A stretch of DNA of 64,000 bases from Candidatus Melainabacteria bacterium (GCA_003242885.1 QKMZ01000013.1:62001-126000), one strand, 5' to 3'. Shown: positions 24,928-34,373, numbered from the stretch's first letter. Notes: generated from the letters alone by a model not told the origin. Numbers and translations are program-made.

Positions 24928-25647
24928 TCAGCTCGCGTCGTGGAAGATTATTCCCAAAGTATGTCGATGTCCGCTAAGCAAGCGGCTTACACCATGCCTC
25001 AAATTGACACGATAGACTCCTTTTGTCCCCTTGACCGGGCGATTGTGCACGGCAAAGATCACGGCATCGCCTTGGCTAAGCGGCACAACCATCGGTCTAG
25101 ACTGCATGCGCGGACGCTGTTCGGTCATTACAAACTCGCCACCGGTGAAGTCCTTTCCTGGTTCCGAAAGCAGGATTGCGAGCTGAAGGGGAAAAACATG
25201 TTCGCCATACAAATCCTGGTGCAAACAGTTGTAATCACCAGCATCGTATTGCAGAAGTAGTGGAGTCGGTCGTGTTTGCCCAGCTTCGTGGCAACGGGAG
25301 AGAAACTCTTCATGCTGCTCGGGATAACGAACAGCAATGTTCATCGACTCGTTCCAGCGATTTCCAACGGGCGCTAGATGCGGATACACGGCTGTTCTTA
25401 AACCTTGAACCATGTCAGGCAAAGGATACGAAAAATACTTGTATTCACCTTTGCCAAACCCGTGGCGACCCATTACCACTCGACTGCGGAATATTTCGTC
25501 TTTAGAGTAAAGACCGGCAATTTGACGACATTCCTCCGCGTTCAACAACCCCGAGATCATTGCATTTCCTTCGGCATCCAGTGAATCTGAAACCTTTTGC
25601 CAATCCACCGCTCGAACGCGATCTGAAACTTTCTCTACGGTCTTCAT
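24928..25647 (-). CDS. Oxygenase-NA family 2-oxoglutarate/Fe(II) oxygenase
   Basis: The 239-residue product strongly resembles the Oxygenase-NA family, predicted to act on alkylated nucleic acids in the way AlkB does. Iron ligands are His143-Gln-Asp145 and His218 in LRHGVSRLLSGHRHTLG. Conserved FTGGEFVMTEQRPRMQSR and GDAVIFAVHNRPV blocks are present. AlkB enzymes remove methyl groups from DNA bases by oxidation; direct activity of this family is less well documented. Its ATG overlaps the stop of ada by 4 bp (ATGA), so it is made together with the alkylation-response regulator. Confidence 0.93.
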   Translation of the reverse strand: MKTVEKVSDRVRAVDWQKVSDSLDAEGNAMISGLLNAEECRQIAGLYSKDEIFRSRVVMGRHGFGKGEYKYFSYPLPDMVQGLRTAVYPHLAPVGNRWNESMNIAVRYPEQHEEFLSRCHEAGQTRPTPLLLQYDAGDYNCLHQDLYGEHVFPLQLAILLSEPGKDFTGGEFVMTEQRPRMQSRPMVVPLSQGDAVIFAVHNRPVKGTKGVYRVNLRHGVSRLLSGHRHTLGIIFHDAS

Positions 25648-26771
25648 GCGTTTGCCTCCCGTTTCAAAAGTGTGCGCTTACGCTCAACGCCCCAGCGATA
25701 ACCCGAGATGTCACCATCATTTCTAACAACTCGATGGCAAGGAATCGCCACCGCAATCTTGTTTGCTGCACATGCTCCAGCCACAGCACGAACGGCTTTC
25801 GGCGCACCGATGCGTTCTGCCAATTCTGAATAACTCACAGTTTTTCCGGCTGGAACTTTGCGCAGGGCTTGCCACACTCGCTGCTGAAAAGCGGTTCCAC
25901 GCACATCCAAAGGAAGGTCCAATCCGATTCCCGGTGTTTCGACAAAACTTATGACCTTCGCTACGAGCTTCTCAAACTCTTTATCGCCGCCTTTGAAATT
26001 GGCATTTGGAAAGCGATCTTGCATGTCACGAGCCAGTTCGTCAGGTTCATCTCCCAGCAAAATGGCGCAGATACCACGGTCGCTCTGTGCTACAAGAATT
26101 GAACCTAGAGAACATTCTGCGACAGCAAATCGAATCTCTACTTTTGCTCCGCCTTTGCGAAAGTCAGTTGGAGTCATACCCAGAACACCATTTGCCTTTT
26201 CGTAGAAACGGCTGCTGGAATTGAATCCTGCCTCGAAAATGGCTTCGGTCACACTGTTTCCACGTTCCAACTCTTTACGCATTCGCTTGGCACGATGAGC
26301 CTGAGCGTATGCTTTGGGAGTCAAACCCGTTATCGCTTTGAACAATCGGTGAAAGTAGTACGTGCTCATTCCTGCACTATCAGCCAATTCCTGAAGCGTC
26401 GGCTCTTCCTCAGCACTTTCAATCATTCGGCAGACGGCGGCTATTGCTTCCTTGTGCCTTTCCGAAAGCGAGACATCATCAGGCTTGCATCGCTTGCAAG
26501 GTCGGAAGCCAGCAGCACGCGCTTCCTCGGTCGAACTATGAAATGCAACATTCTCTGGTCGAGCCAAACGCGCAGCACATGACGGTCTACAATACACACC
26601 GGTGGTTTTCACTGAGTAGAAGAAGCTACCGTCAGCCTTCTTATCGCGCTTCAAAATCGCCTGCCAGCGCTGGTCTTCACCCGCACGAACTTGTACAGAT
26701 TGCTTCGAAGTGTCTTTCGATTTCCCGGACGCCACTGACTTAAATTCTCTGTTCATTGCTTCAACGCTCAT
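25644..26771 (-). CDS. ada: Ada: methylphosphotriester/O6-methylguanine methyltransferase and activator
   Basis: The 375-residue product has all three Ada parts. The N-terminal zinc domain has Cys61, Cys65, Cys92 and Cys95 in YCRPSC and FRPCKRC. An AraC-type HTH pair follows (LQELADSAGMSTYYFHRLFK). The C-terminal methyltransferase has acceptor Cys345 in AIPCHRVVRNDG. The N-terminal cysteine takes a methyl group from phosphotriesters and turns the protein into an activator; the second takes methyl from O6-methylguanine. ATG 26771 is chosen because AAAGGA lies 9 nt upstream. The gene is coupled to the Oxygenase-NA gene, forming an alkylation-repair operon that probably activates itself. Confidence 0.95.
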   Translation of the reverse strand: MSVEAMNREFKSVASGKSKDTSKQSVQVRAGEDQRWQAILKRDKKADGSFFYSVKTTGVYCRPSCAARLARPENVAFHSSTEEARAAGFRPCKRCKPDDVSLSERHKEAIAAVCRMIESAEEEPTLQELADSAGMSTYYFHRLFKAITGLTPKAYAQAHRAKRMRKELERGNSVTEAIFEAGFNSSSRFYEKANGVLGMTPTDFRKGGAKVEIRFAVAECSLGSILVAQSDRGICAILLGDEPDELARDMQDRFPNANFKGGDKEFEKLVAKVISFVETPGIGLDLPLDVRGTAFQQRVWQALRKVPAGKTVSYSELAERIGAPKAVRAVAGACAANKIAVAIPCHRVVRNDGDISGYRWGVERKRTLLKREANA

Positions 26772-26937
26772 TAGTCTATTCCTTTTGTTGGCGAGTTGTT
26801 GGCGAGTTTGCTTTGCGCAACTCAGATTTGAAATTTTCTCTGCAGCCAATCGCCGGCGATACATTCAATGTACAAAGCCGAGCCAGATTCGACACTCCGA
26901 CTCTTGCTTTCAAATTCAACAGCACAGACTCAAGGTT

Positions 26938-26980
26938 GCGACCACGGAAGTTAGTGGTCGCCCATTCTCCGCGCGACCAC
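26938..26980. promoter_or_regulatory. Three GCGACCAC elements between ada and the agmatinase gene
   Basis: GCGACCAC occurs at 26938-26945 and 26973-26980, with its exact inverse GTGGTCGC at 26954-26961. The block lies in the divergent intergenic region, about 170 bp from the ada start and 140 bp from the agmatinase start. It may be an operator; Ada itself is one candidate binder. The inverted pair could also form a hairpin. Confidence 0.45.
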
Positions 26981-27119
26981 CAAGTAATACTGTTTTTGAA
27001 CCGCCTCTTGACCTTTAATTGCCGTATATATGACGAAGGTGCTATAAATCCTGAATTCTGGGGCAATAACCGGTAACGGTTGTTGGCAACACGGCTCACA
27101 TGTTAGCGAGGCGCGCATC

Positions 27120-28049
27120 TTGGCAGTAGCAGCAAAAACAAAAAAAGCAACGCAGCTCAGCTTCTTCGGACTTCCCGAAGAGCATTCGAATGAGGAAACG
27201 TCCCAAGCGGTAATCATTCCGGCGCCTTACGAAAACACAACCAGCTATGGTCGCGGCACCAAGAACGGTCCGAAAGCGATTTTGGACGCAAGCCAACAAG
27301 TTGAGCTTTTCGACGACGAATTGTGGGTCGAACCCTACAGAGTCGGCATCCATTCAGGCGCCGAAGTCAAAATGGCACCGGTCGTAAGCGAAACAGAAGC
27401 CCCGTTCCAAGAATTGACCGACGCGGTGAAAGCACAACTGTCGCGCGGCAAATTCCCGATTGTACTCGGCGGAGAACACGCGCTGTCCATCGGACCAGTC
27501 AGAGCCTGCATGGAGCGCTATCCCGATCTTTCAATTCTGCAAGTCGATGCACACGCAGACATGCGCAAATCCTATGACGGCAATGCATACAGCCATGCTT
27601 CCGTCAGCTACCACCTCTATAAAATGCTGCCAAAACCAGCATTAACCAATGTCGGCGTTCGCAACATCAGCGCCGAGGAAGTTGAATGGATGGAGCAAGA
27701 ACAGCCCAACGTCAAAATCTTCTGGGCTCGCCAACAAAAGACTTGGAACTTCCAGGAAATCGTCAACACGCTTTCCGACAACGTTTACCTCACCATCGAC
27801 GTAGATGGATTAGATTCTTCAATCATGCCTTCGACCGGAACACCCGAGCCGGGCGGCATGGATTGGTATCAGCTGATGGACCTCATCAAGACGGTTTGCG
27901 TCCGCAAGAATGTAGTCGCCGCAGACATCGTCGAACTTTCGCCGATTCCGAAGCTGCACGGACCAGACTTCCTCGTTGCGAAATTGCTCTACAAACTCAT
28001 CGGCTACAAGTTCGCGCTTGAGTTGGGCGTTTCGAAGAAGTATCTCTAG
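27120..28049 (+). CDS. speB: Agmatinase/arginase family ureohydrolase
   Basis: The 309-residue product has all manganese-binding ureohydrolase motifs: GGEHALSIGP, DAHADMR, SHASVSYHL and TIDVDGLDSSIMPSTGTPEP. These enzymes release urea from agmatine or arginine, or hydrolyse related guanidino compounds. The SpeB-like spacing favours agmatinase, giving putrescine, but the substrate is not certain. The TTG at 27120 is chosen because GAGG lies about 10 nt upstream and the protein begins just before the conserved core. It stands alone, divergent from ada. Confidence 0.88.
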   Translation: MAVAAKTKKATQLSFFGLPEEHSNEETSQAVIIPAPYENTTSYGRGTKNGPKAILDASQQVELFDDELWVEPYRVGIHSGAEVKMAPVVSETEAPFQELTDAVKAQLSRGKFPIVLGGEHALSIGPVRACMERYPDLSILQVDAHADMRKSYDGNAYSHASVSYHLYKMLPKPALTNVGVRNISAEEVEWMEQEQPNVKIFWARQQKTWNFQEIVNTLSDNVYLTIDVDGLDSSIMPSTGTPEPGGMDWYQLMDLIKTVCVRKNVVAADIVELSPIPKLHGPDFLVAKLLYKLIGYKFALELGVSKKYL

Positions 28050-28215
28050 TCGCTCTGGCGATTTTCGGAGAGGAACATGCCTGAAACCTTTCGCTCAGGT
28101 TCGAACGGGCTTCCCGGCTTTTACATCGCCATTTTTTCATTGTCACACAGCGACTTTTCAATTTTATACTTTTTCCGATAACCCAAATTCAATAGATACT
28201 GCTCCATTTGACGAA

Positions 28216-28246
28216 TTACGCATGCCGCGTTACGCTTGACGCGTAA
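28216..28246. promoter_or_regulatory. TTACGC repeats overlapping the ATPase start codon
   Basis: TTACGC occurs at 28216 and 28230, and its inverse GCGTAA at 28241-28246, the last base being the A of the ATG. The outer pair extends to ATTACGC/GCGTAAT. No Shine-Dalgarno sequence is present. The block could be an autoregulatory site. Confidence 0.4.
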
Positions 28247-29394
28247 TGAAAAATCCATTTAGATACGGTGGAATTGTGCGAGCCGATGCCTTTTGCAATC
28301 GGAAAAACGAACTCGACCTTGTTCGTCGCTCAATGGAAAACTCCGACAACCTCTTCATGTATTCAGAAAGAAGGCTTGGAAAATCATCACTCGTATTACA
28401 GGCACTTTCAGAACTACCGAAGTCTGATTACAAATATGCCTATGTTGACCTATGGCCAACCAACTCAGAAGCAGACTTCATCGGCGTTTTTGCTAGGACA
28501 ATTACCGAAGCATTTTCTTCTACACCGCAAAAGATGTTCGAATTTTCCAAACAGTTCTTTGGATCACTACGCCCCGTTATGTCTCTTGATGATACAGGGA
28601 AGCCACAAATTGGCTTTGGTGTAGCCAAAGACAATCCCTCTGCCTATTCATTCGACAACATTCTTGAAGTTCCACAAACTGCGGCGATAAAGTTCAAAAC
28701 AAAAGTTGTTGTGGTTCTAGACGAATTTCAGCAAGTGTTGTCTTACGAATCAGACACGGCAGAGCGCAGACTGCGATCAGCAATCCAAAAGCAAGACCAA
28801 GTTTCTTACATCTTTCTTGGCAGCAGAAAACACCTAATACAACAAATGTTGACGGATCGCTCAAGACCACTTTACAGAGCGGGCGCACATTTCGTTTTGA
28901 GAGCAATCGAACAGAAGCACTGGTCTCCATTTATTAGTGAACGATTCAATCGAACTCTAAAGTCAATCGACGAAGAATGCATATCGCGAATTGTCGAATT
29001 AACGGAAGGACACCCGTTTTACACGCAGCACCTCTGCAATACCTTATGGGAACTTACAGACTCAAATACGCCTGTATTATTATCGACGGTTGACGAGGCT
29101 GTAGAGCTCTTACTGGACCGGGAAGACTATGCATTTTCTACATTATGGGAATCACTCACCATAAACCAGAGGAAGCTTTTAGAATCATTTGCCTTTGGAG
29201 ATTCAGGCATCAAGCCGTTCAGCGCGGAATCTATTCGACTTTCCGGACTCAAAACAGCCTCTAACGTTCAACGGGCGCTTCAGCCCTTGCTAGAGAAGGA
29301 TCTGATTGATCAGGAAAGCGGATCTTATTTTGTCCTTGACCGCTTTTTGCGACTATGGATACGTAAGAAGGCGAATAGATGGCATAGCAGTTGA
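28246..29394 (+). CDS. STAND-like P-loop ATPase (archaeal-type ATPase family)
   Basis: The 382-residue product starts MKNPFRYGGIV, typical for this family. It has Walker A as YSERRLGKSSLV (about 40-51), Walker B VVVVLDEFQQV, a sensor-like YIFLGSRKH, and a winged-helix C-terminal part (LTINQRKLLESFAF onward). Such stand-alone ATPases are widespread, often mobile, and sometimes linked to toxin or defence functions; no partner gene is adjacent. The gene is A/T-richer than its neighbours, which suggests transfer. It has no Shine-Dalgarno site, and the ATG overlaps a repeated TTACGC element. Confidence 0.82.
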   Translation: MKNPFRYGGIVRADAFCNRKNELDLVRRSMENSDNLFMYSERRLGKSSLVLQALSELPKSDYKYAYVDLWPTNSEADFIGVFARTITEAFSSTPQKMFEFSKQFFGSLRPVMSLDDTGKPQIGFGVAKDNPSAYSFDNILEVPQTAAIKFKTKVVVVLDEFQQVLSYESDTAERRLRSAIQKQDQVSYIFLGSRKHLIQQMLTDRSRPLYRAGAHFVLRAIEQKHWSPFISERFNRTLKSIDEECISRIVELTEGHPFYTQHLCNTLWELTDSNTPVLLSTVDEAVELLLDREDYAFSTLWESLTINQRKLLESFAFGDSGIKPFSAESIRLSGLKTASNVQRALQPLLEKDLIDQESGSYFVLDRFLRLWIRKKANRWHSS

Positions 29395-29416
29395 ACAGAA
29401 TCACCAAAAAGTGTTT

Positions 29417-29440
29417 GAGGGACCGATCACTCAGTCCCTC
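29417..29440 (+). terminator. Hairpin after the ATPase gene
   Basis: A perfect 7-bp stem (GAGGGAC/GTCCCTC) with a 10-nt loop lies 22 bp past the stop. No T-run follows. Confidence 0.45.
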
Positions 29441-29736
29441 TAGAAAGCAGATTGCTAGCCGCTATCGATTTAAAAGTTGATTGATTTGCTTAGTAGCATT
29501 TACCCCCTGATGAATCGGTATCGACTAAACGCAGCGACCTGATCACCCCAATCAGGTTGTCATTCCATGGAGTTTGAGTTTCATAAGAATCTCGGTTCTA
29601 GAACTCAAGAACGCCGACACCCCTTCGGCTGAACTTTTGTTTTTTGAACCATCCTCCATCGTTTGACATACGCATCTATACGGCTCCAAAATTTCCTGGA
29701 CACCTTTTTCAAAAATTAGCCGCGTTTAATATTTCT

Positions 29737-30213
29737 ATGCCGGAAAGCCAACACCCTCGTGACCCTTACTTCTATATGGACCTGGCGCTAGAGCAAGCCA
29801 GAAAGTCCGGAGAAGACGTTCCTGTGGGCGCCGTGATCGTCCACAACGGTTCCATCATAGGCATTGGAGTGAATGAAAGGGAACGCGCCCTCGACCCTTC
29901 CGGGCATGCCGAGATTGTCGCTCTGCGCAACGCTGCCAAAGTTTTGAACAACTGGCGCATGACCGGCGCCCAAATCTATGTCACCCTGGAGCCTTGCCCA
30001 ATGTGCGCAGAGGCATTGATTCAATCACGCGTGTCCCAAATCTTTTTTGGAGCCTACGATCCCAGAGGCGGCGCCTGCGGGTCCGCGTTCAATCTATTCG
30101 TGGAAGGGCGACCCTTTCCCATGCCAGAGGTGATCGGTGGAATTAAGGAAGCCGAATGCAAGGAACTGCTCACGGATTTCTTCCGTCACCGCGGCGAGTC
30201 GCACGATAAATAG
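29737..30213 (+). CDS. tadA: tRNA-specific adenosine deaminase TadA
   Basis: The 158-residue product has the zinc deaminase motifs HAE (His57, Glu59) and PCPMC (Cys87, Cys90), with VPVGAVIV at the domain start. TadA converts adenosine 34 to inosine in tRNA-Arg(ACG). The ATG at 29737 gives a normal-length N-terminus; a TTG upstream at 29644 would add 31 atypical residues. No Shine-Dalgarno is visible before 29737. The C-terminal LLTDFFRHRG helix is typical. Not to be confused with the pilus ATPase that shares the name. Confidence 0.93.
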   Translation: MPESQHPRDPYFYMDLALEQARKSGEDVPVGAVIVHNGSIIGIGVNERERALDPSGHAEIVALRNAAKVLNNWRMTGAQIYVTLEPCPMCAEALIQSRVSQIFFGAYDPRGGACGSAFNLFVEGRPFPMPEVIGGIKEAECKELLTDFFRHRGESHDK

Positions 30214-30312
30214 GTCTAGATTAACAAGCGGCTAACTCCAACCTTTCGATCACAGGTTAGTTTCACAAATAAGGGTTAGAGTATTTTTGTATCCCATAGG
30301 TGTTCGCCAGCT

Positions 30313-32202
30313 GTGAAAAGCGCCAGATTCGTCACTGCAAAATCATCGCGTCGCCATTGGTCAATGGTCGCGACTTCGCTTCTCATTGCAAACCAGTTTT
30401 GCCTTGGTGCAAGTTTCGCAAATACGTCGCGTCCAAACAAACTGGAAGTCGAGCGAGCGGAAGTGCAAAAGCGCGCAGACGAGTTTTTCAATCGCAAACC
30501 AAAATCACAAGCGGACAAAGCGCTTCTTTTATTGCAAAAATACCGCCCGGATCTCGCCATCGGCATCTACACAAGGGCGCTTATAAAAGCAACCAAACAG
30601 GACTTGAGCAAGAAAGAAAACCGCCAGAATGTCGCGCGTTTACTAACTTTGATGGGCAGGTCATTCAAACTCGACGAGAGCGATCAAGTGGCATGCGCGC
30701 TCTATAAAATGTCGCGCAAGTACGATCCGGATGATACTACCAACAAATCATTTCTTCTTGAATCGCTTGTTCCAACGGGACAATTCGCAGAGGCGAAGAA
30801 GTTGCAAGACGAGCTGAGTAAATTGAAGACGGAAGATCCGACCGTGTTGCGAGCATTGGCAAACTATGCCATGTTCACAGAAGATTATGAGGCGTGCACT
30901 GCGTATCTCGAGCGCGCGCGCAAGCAAAAGGATGATCCGCTCCTCTACATCACGTTGCGCTTGATCGCTCAAACTCGCATTCGACAGGGCATCGAACAAC
31001 AAGTCGCATCCCTCTTCGAGGCGTCCGCGAAAGCGGCAGAGAGTCCCTATGAGAGCGAGATGGCATATGGAAGCATGGGCCTGGCTTCAATGAAACCTGC
31101 TGATGCAGAAGAGCATTTTAACCGTGCAGCAAAAATGCTTCCCGACGACGTCGCTTGGATGACCGGGAGAGCTCAAGCACTCTGCGCCATGCCGAATAGA
31201 GCGGATGAGTCATTTCAAGTCGCCATTGAAGCAGTACAAAAAAAACGCCTGACCAATCGTTCGATGACACAATTGGCTAATGCGTTGCAGGCTCACGGAC
31301 AACCGAAAGATGCAGACACGTGCTTGGAAAGGCTTAAGGCGCTCAAACCCTGGAGCTGGCATCCGTATCTTGCAAAAGGAAGACTGGCGCGCTGTCGTGG
31401 AGACAATGCCGGTGCGAGAAAGGAACTTTTGGTTGCAGAAAAACTCAACCCCACAAGCGGCGGCACTGCGACCGAGCTTGTGTCTTCCTACCAATGCGAA
31501 GGCAATCTAAAAGAAGCGCTAGCAGTCTGCAAGAGGAAGCTAAATGACTGCCCGAAGAACATTCAACTTTGGATTAAACGCGGACAAATTGCACGAGAAT
31601 TAAAAGATTATGCTGACTCAAAAGCCGCATACCAACAAGCGCTTGCATTGATACCAGCGGAAGAAACTTTGAATATTGTATGGAAAAACGAAGCCGCTGC
31701 AGCGCATGCAGGACTGGGCACGCTTGCATACATAGCCAATGACAGAGCAACTGCAATAAAAGAAGCGCGCGAATATAACAAGCTCAAATTTATTCCCCAG
31801 CTTCCTCCTTGGCTGACGATTCTTGTGCTGCGCCCAAATCGCATTAGTTTTACATCTACCTCAAAGAAAGAACTCGAAGCAAACGAACGTACAGTTCTGG
31901 CGGACATGCTATTGGAAACTCGCAATGTGAAGGACACCGTTGCGGAATATGCCAAGGCCGTCGAACTTAATCCCTCAGATGTTGACTTGCACAGCTATTA
32001 TTTAAATGCACTTGTGGAGAACAATAACTGGGTCGAAGCAGCAAAGGAAGATGTAGTCTTATCAAGCAAACTTGTCGGGCGCGCCGCTGATAGTGTGGCT
32101 AAGTGGGCGAAAGACAAAGACAAGAAGGGCAAGAAGGAGAAGAAAGACTCCAAAGACGCCAATGCTGTGCCCCAAGGACAGAATAATGGTCAAGGCAGTT
32201 GA
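30313..32202 (+). CDS. Exported TPR-repeat protein
   Basis: The 629-residue product begins with a signal peptide (SMVATSLLIANQFCLGASFA, cleavage after about residue 36). It is otherwise helical with many degenerate TPR units (for example DAEEHFNRAAKMLPDDVAWM and DYADSKAAYQQALALIP). The C-terminus is a Lys/Asp-rich tail (KDKDKKGKKEKKDSKD). The start is GTG at 30313 with AGGTG upstream. The gene overlaps the downstream zinc-ribbon kinase gene by 17 bp, so the two are translated together. TPR proteins usually hold complexes together. A role as a periplasmic partner of the kinase's LRR domain is inference. Confidence 0.85.
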   Translation: MKSARFVTAKSSRRHWSMVATSLLIANQFCLGASFANTSRPNKLEVERAEVQKRADEFFNRKPKSQADKALLLLQKYRPDLAIGIYTRALIKATKQDLSKKENRQNVARLLTLMGRSFKLDESDQVACALYKMSRKYDPDDTTNKSFLLESLVPTGQFAEAKKLQDELSKLKTEDPTVLRALANYAMFTEDYEACTAYLERARKQKDDPLLYITLRLIAQTRIRQGIEQQVASLFEASAKAAESPYESEMAYGSMGLASMKPADAEEHFNRAAKMLPDDVAWMTGRAQALCAMPNRADESFQVAIEAVQKKRLTNRSMTQLANALQAHGQPKDADTCLERLKALKPWSWHPYLAKGRLARCRGDNAGARKELLVAEKLNPTSGGTATELVSSYQCEGNLKEALAVCKRKLNDCPKNIQLWIKRGQIARELKDYADSKAAYQQALALIPAEETLNIVWKNEAAAAHAGLGTLAYIANDRATAIKEAREYNKLKFIPQLPPWLTILVLRPNRISFTSTSKKELEANERTVLADMLLETRNVKDTVAEYAKAVELNPSDVDLHSYYLNALVENNNWVEAAKEDVVLSSKLVGRAADSVAKWAKDKDKKGKKEKKDSKDANAVPQGQNNGQGS

Positions 32203-34279
32203 CGAAATCTGCGCATCCTGTGGCAAAATCCAACCGAAGAAAGGTTCGCTCACACAGTGGATTGGGCTCACCGACACCTGCCGCTGTGAAATTATAAACG
32301 CGCAGCGAACCAGCGGAGAAAAGCCAGCCCTTCAAGAAACCAAAGACGCGCTCTGCCAAAAATGCGGACGCCACTTGAAGCGCAGTACCGGTTCGCTTAC
32401 ACAATGGGTGTTTCGCCAGGACAGCTGTAACTGTTCTTCTACCGTGAAGAATCCGATTACAGTACCGGATCCAGCCGCTGAACCAAATCCGGTTACTGCT
32501 CCTCATCAGATTGTCGAGCCTAATCAAACCAACAAATCTGCGCAGACAGTTGAGCTTGATGTAGAACCATCTGAAGAAACCAGCGAAGAGAAAGCAGTTT
32601 CTCCAAAGGAGAATCAAACAGACGAAGTAGCTTTCGACAGCGCTCCCAAAGCGCCCGGACAGATTGTCGCGCGCCACTACGAAGTAATCAGCTGCCTCGG
32701 AGAAGGCGGAACGAGCGTGGTTTATAAGGCACGCCATCAGTTTATGGAACGAATAGCAGCAGTGAAAGTTCTTTCCCCAGACCGAATTCCCGACGCAAAA
32801 ACAGTTCAACGCTTCCAGCAGGAAGCGCGCTCAGTGAGCCGATTGAAGCATCCAAACATAGTGGATGTTCACGAGTTTGGCGTTGACGAGAACAAACAGC
32901 CTTATTTGATCATGGATTATCTGGAAGGGAAAAACCTTTTTGAAATCCTCGAGCAAGAAGGACCCATGAAGCCATCGCGCGCTGCAGTTTTGTTCTTACA
33001 AATGTCCGATGCACTCAAACATGCTCACGAGAAAGGTGTTATTCACAGAGATTTAAAACCAAACAACGCCATTGTAGTAAAAGATGAAAACGGGCGTGAG
33101 ATGGTCAAACTTGTAGATTTTGGAATCGCAAAATTGAGTGAACCTGAAGACAAGGAAAAGGCGTTGACTCAAACAGGAGAAATCTTCGGCAGTCCTTTTT
33201 ACATGAGCCCAGAACAGTGCAAAGGGCAAAGACTCGACCATCGCAGCGACATCTATTCATTCGGATGTTTGATGTATGAGATAGTGATTGGACAACCGGC
33301 AGCCAAAAGTGGCAGCGTTGTCGAGACTCTAATGCTGCACATCAACGGTCTGACTTTAGATTTCGATGCACAACCAGTTGTTCGGTCATATGCAGAGGCA
33401 GCAAAGAACTCTAACTCATTTGATGATTCGCACGAACAAAAGTGTATGGCTCGGCTTCGACACATAATACAGGCGTGCATTCAAAGAGAACCTTCTGATC
33501 GCTATCAATCGATGGAAGCGATCAAACGAGACTTGGAGCGCCTTTTGGCCGGCTTCAAACCTTCAGGCAGCAAAGACGCCGGTATTGAAATTGCAGGACT
33601 CGGACAAGGAAACACTAACAGTTCCAAGGGCGGGCTAGGCAAGACAATCGCTGAGATGATGCCGGTTTTGATTGTAGTAGGTGGAGGATTCTTAGCACTG
33701 TCGGCGGCACTCCTGGCCTACGATCCTCTGCAAATAACACATAAGCCAAAGAAGGAAACCACTGTTGCTGCGCAGATTCCTAAAACAGCTACACACCTTA
33801 TGGTTGCAATTTTGGCAAACGGAAATACCGATCACATAGATAATCTCAGCTCCGAAACAGTCAAAAGCCTGGAGCAAGTCGGCGTAACAACCATACGTAT
33901 GCGCAACACGCAGGTGAGCGACGAAGATCTCAAACTTCTTGCGCAGATATCGACATTGGAAACCATAGATATCACTGGGTCCGCCGGCTTCAAACAAGAA
34001 TCCCTCAGCGAACTAGCAAACCTTCCAAAATTGAAAACACTTATTCTTGCAGGAACAGACGTTAGTGATAAGTCTTCGCTGGTCCTGCAGAACATACCGC
34101 TAGAAAGACTTGATCTCTCGTACACTCGCTTTACGGACAAAGGCATCGAGAATCTTATTTCCAACAAAAGCCTGCGATGTATCAAACCTTACAAGAGCTT
34201 AGTGACAAAACAAATTGAAAGCACCTTGCTCAAACGCGGATGGAAACAAGCACTGCGCGATTGGTACGAGAAATTGTAA
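32186..34279 (+). CDS. Ser/Thr kinase with duplicated zinc ribbon, membrane helix and leucine-rich repeats
   Basis: The 697-residue product opens with two copies of one putative zinc site. They are CASCGK...GSLTQW...CRC (Cys9, 12, 32, 34) and CQKCGR...GSLTQW...CNC (Cys57, 60, 81, 83). An acidic linker leads to a full kinase domain (about 163-455: GEGGTS, HRDLKPNN 287-294, DFG 311-313, GSPFYMSPEQ near 335-345). One membrane helix covers about 492-512. The rest has leucine-rich repeats (LPKLKTLILAGTDVS, LERLDLSYTRFTDKG), predicted to face the periplasm. The ATG at 32186 has AAGGACAG upstream and lies inside the end of the TPR gene. The layout suggests a sensor that couples an outside LRR signal to an inside zinc-ribbon module. 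Confidence 0.92.
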   Translation: MVKAVDEICASCGKIQPKKGSLTQWIGLTDTCRCEIINAQRTSGEKPALQETKDALCQKCGRHLKRSTGSLTQWVFRQDSCNCSSTVKNPITVPDPAAEPNPVTAPHQIVEPNQTNKSAQTVELDVEPSEETSEEKAVSPKENQTDEVAFDSAPKAPGQIVARHYEVISCLGEGGTSVVYKARHQFMERIAAVKVLSPDRIPDAKTVQRFQQEARSVSRLKHPNIVDVHEFGVDENKQPYLIMDYLEGKNLFEILEQEGPMKPSRAAVLFLQMSDALKHAHEKGVIHRDLKPNNAIVVKDENGREMVKLVDFGIAKLSEPEDKEKALTQTGEIFGSPFYMSPEQCKGQRLDHRSDIYSFGCLMYEIVIGQPAAKSGSVVETLMLHINGLTLDFDAQPVVRSYAEAAKNSNSFDDSHEQKCMARLRHIIQACIQREPSDRYQSMEAIKRDLERLLAGFKPSGSKDAGIEIAGLGQGNTNSSKGGLGKTIAEMMPVLIVVGGGFLALSAALLAYDPLQITHKPKKETTVAAQIPKTATHLMVAILANGNTDHIDNLSSETVKSLEQVGVTTIRMRNTQVSDEDLKLLAQISTLETIDITGSAGFKQESLSELANLPKLKTLILAGTDVSDKSSLVLQNIPLERLDLSYTRFTDKGIENLISNKSLRCIKPYKSLVTKQIESTLLKRGWKQALRDWYEKL

Positions 34280-34300
34280 GGGCGATGCCATGCATCGCCC
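34280..34300 (+). terminator. Hairpin directly after the LRR kinase gene
   Basis: A perfect 8-bp stem (GGGCGATG/CATCGCCC) with a 5-nt loop begins at the first base after the stop codon. No T-run follows. Confidence 0.55.
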
Positions 34301-34373
34301 GGTTGTGGATTGAATAAGCAGGAACAATCTGCAAATTGCTTGTTCTCAAAAACAATCGATGCATTGCGTCAGC

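Noticed and set aside
28081..28130. Possible tRNA T-arm (GGTTCGAACGGGC)
   Set aside because: The rest of the cloverleaf cannot be formed around it; no acceptor or anticodon stem fits.
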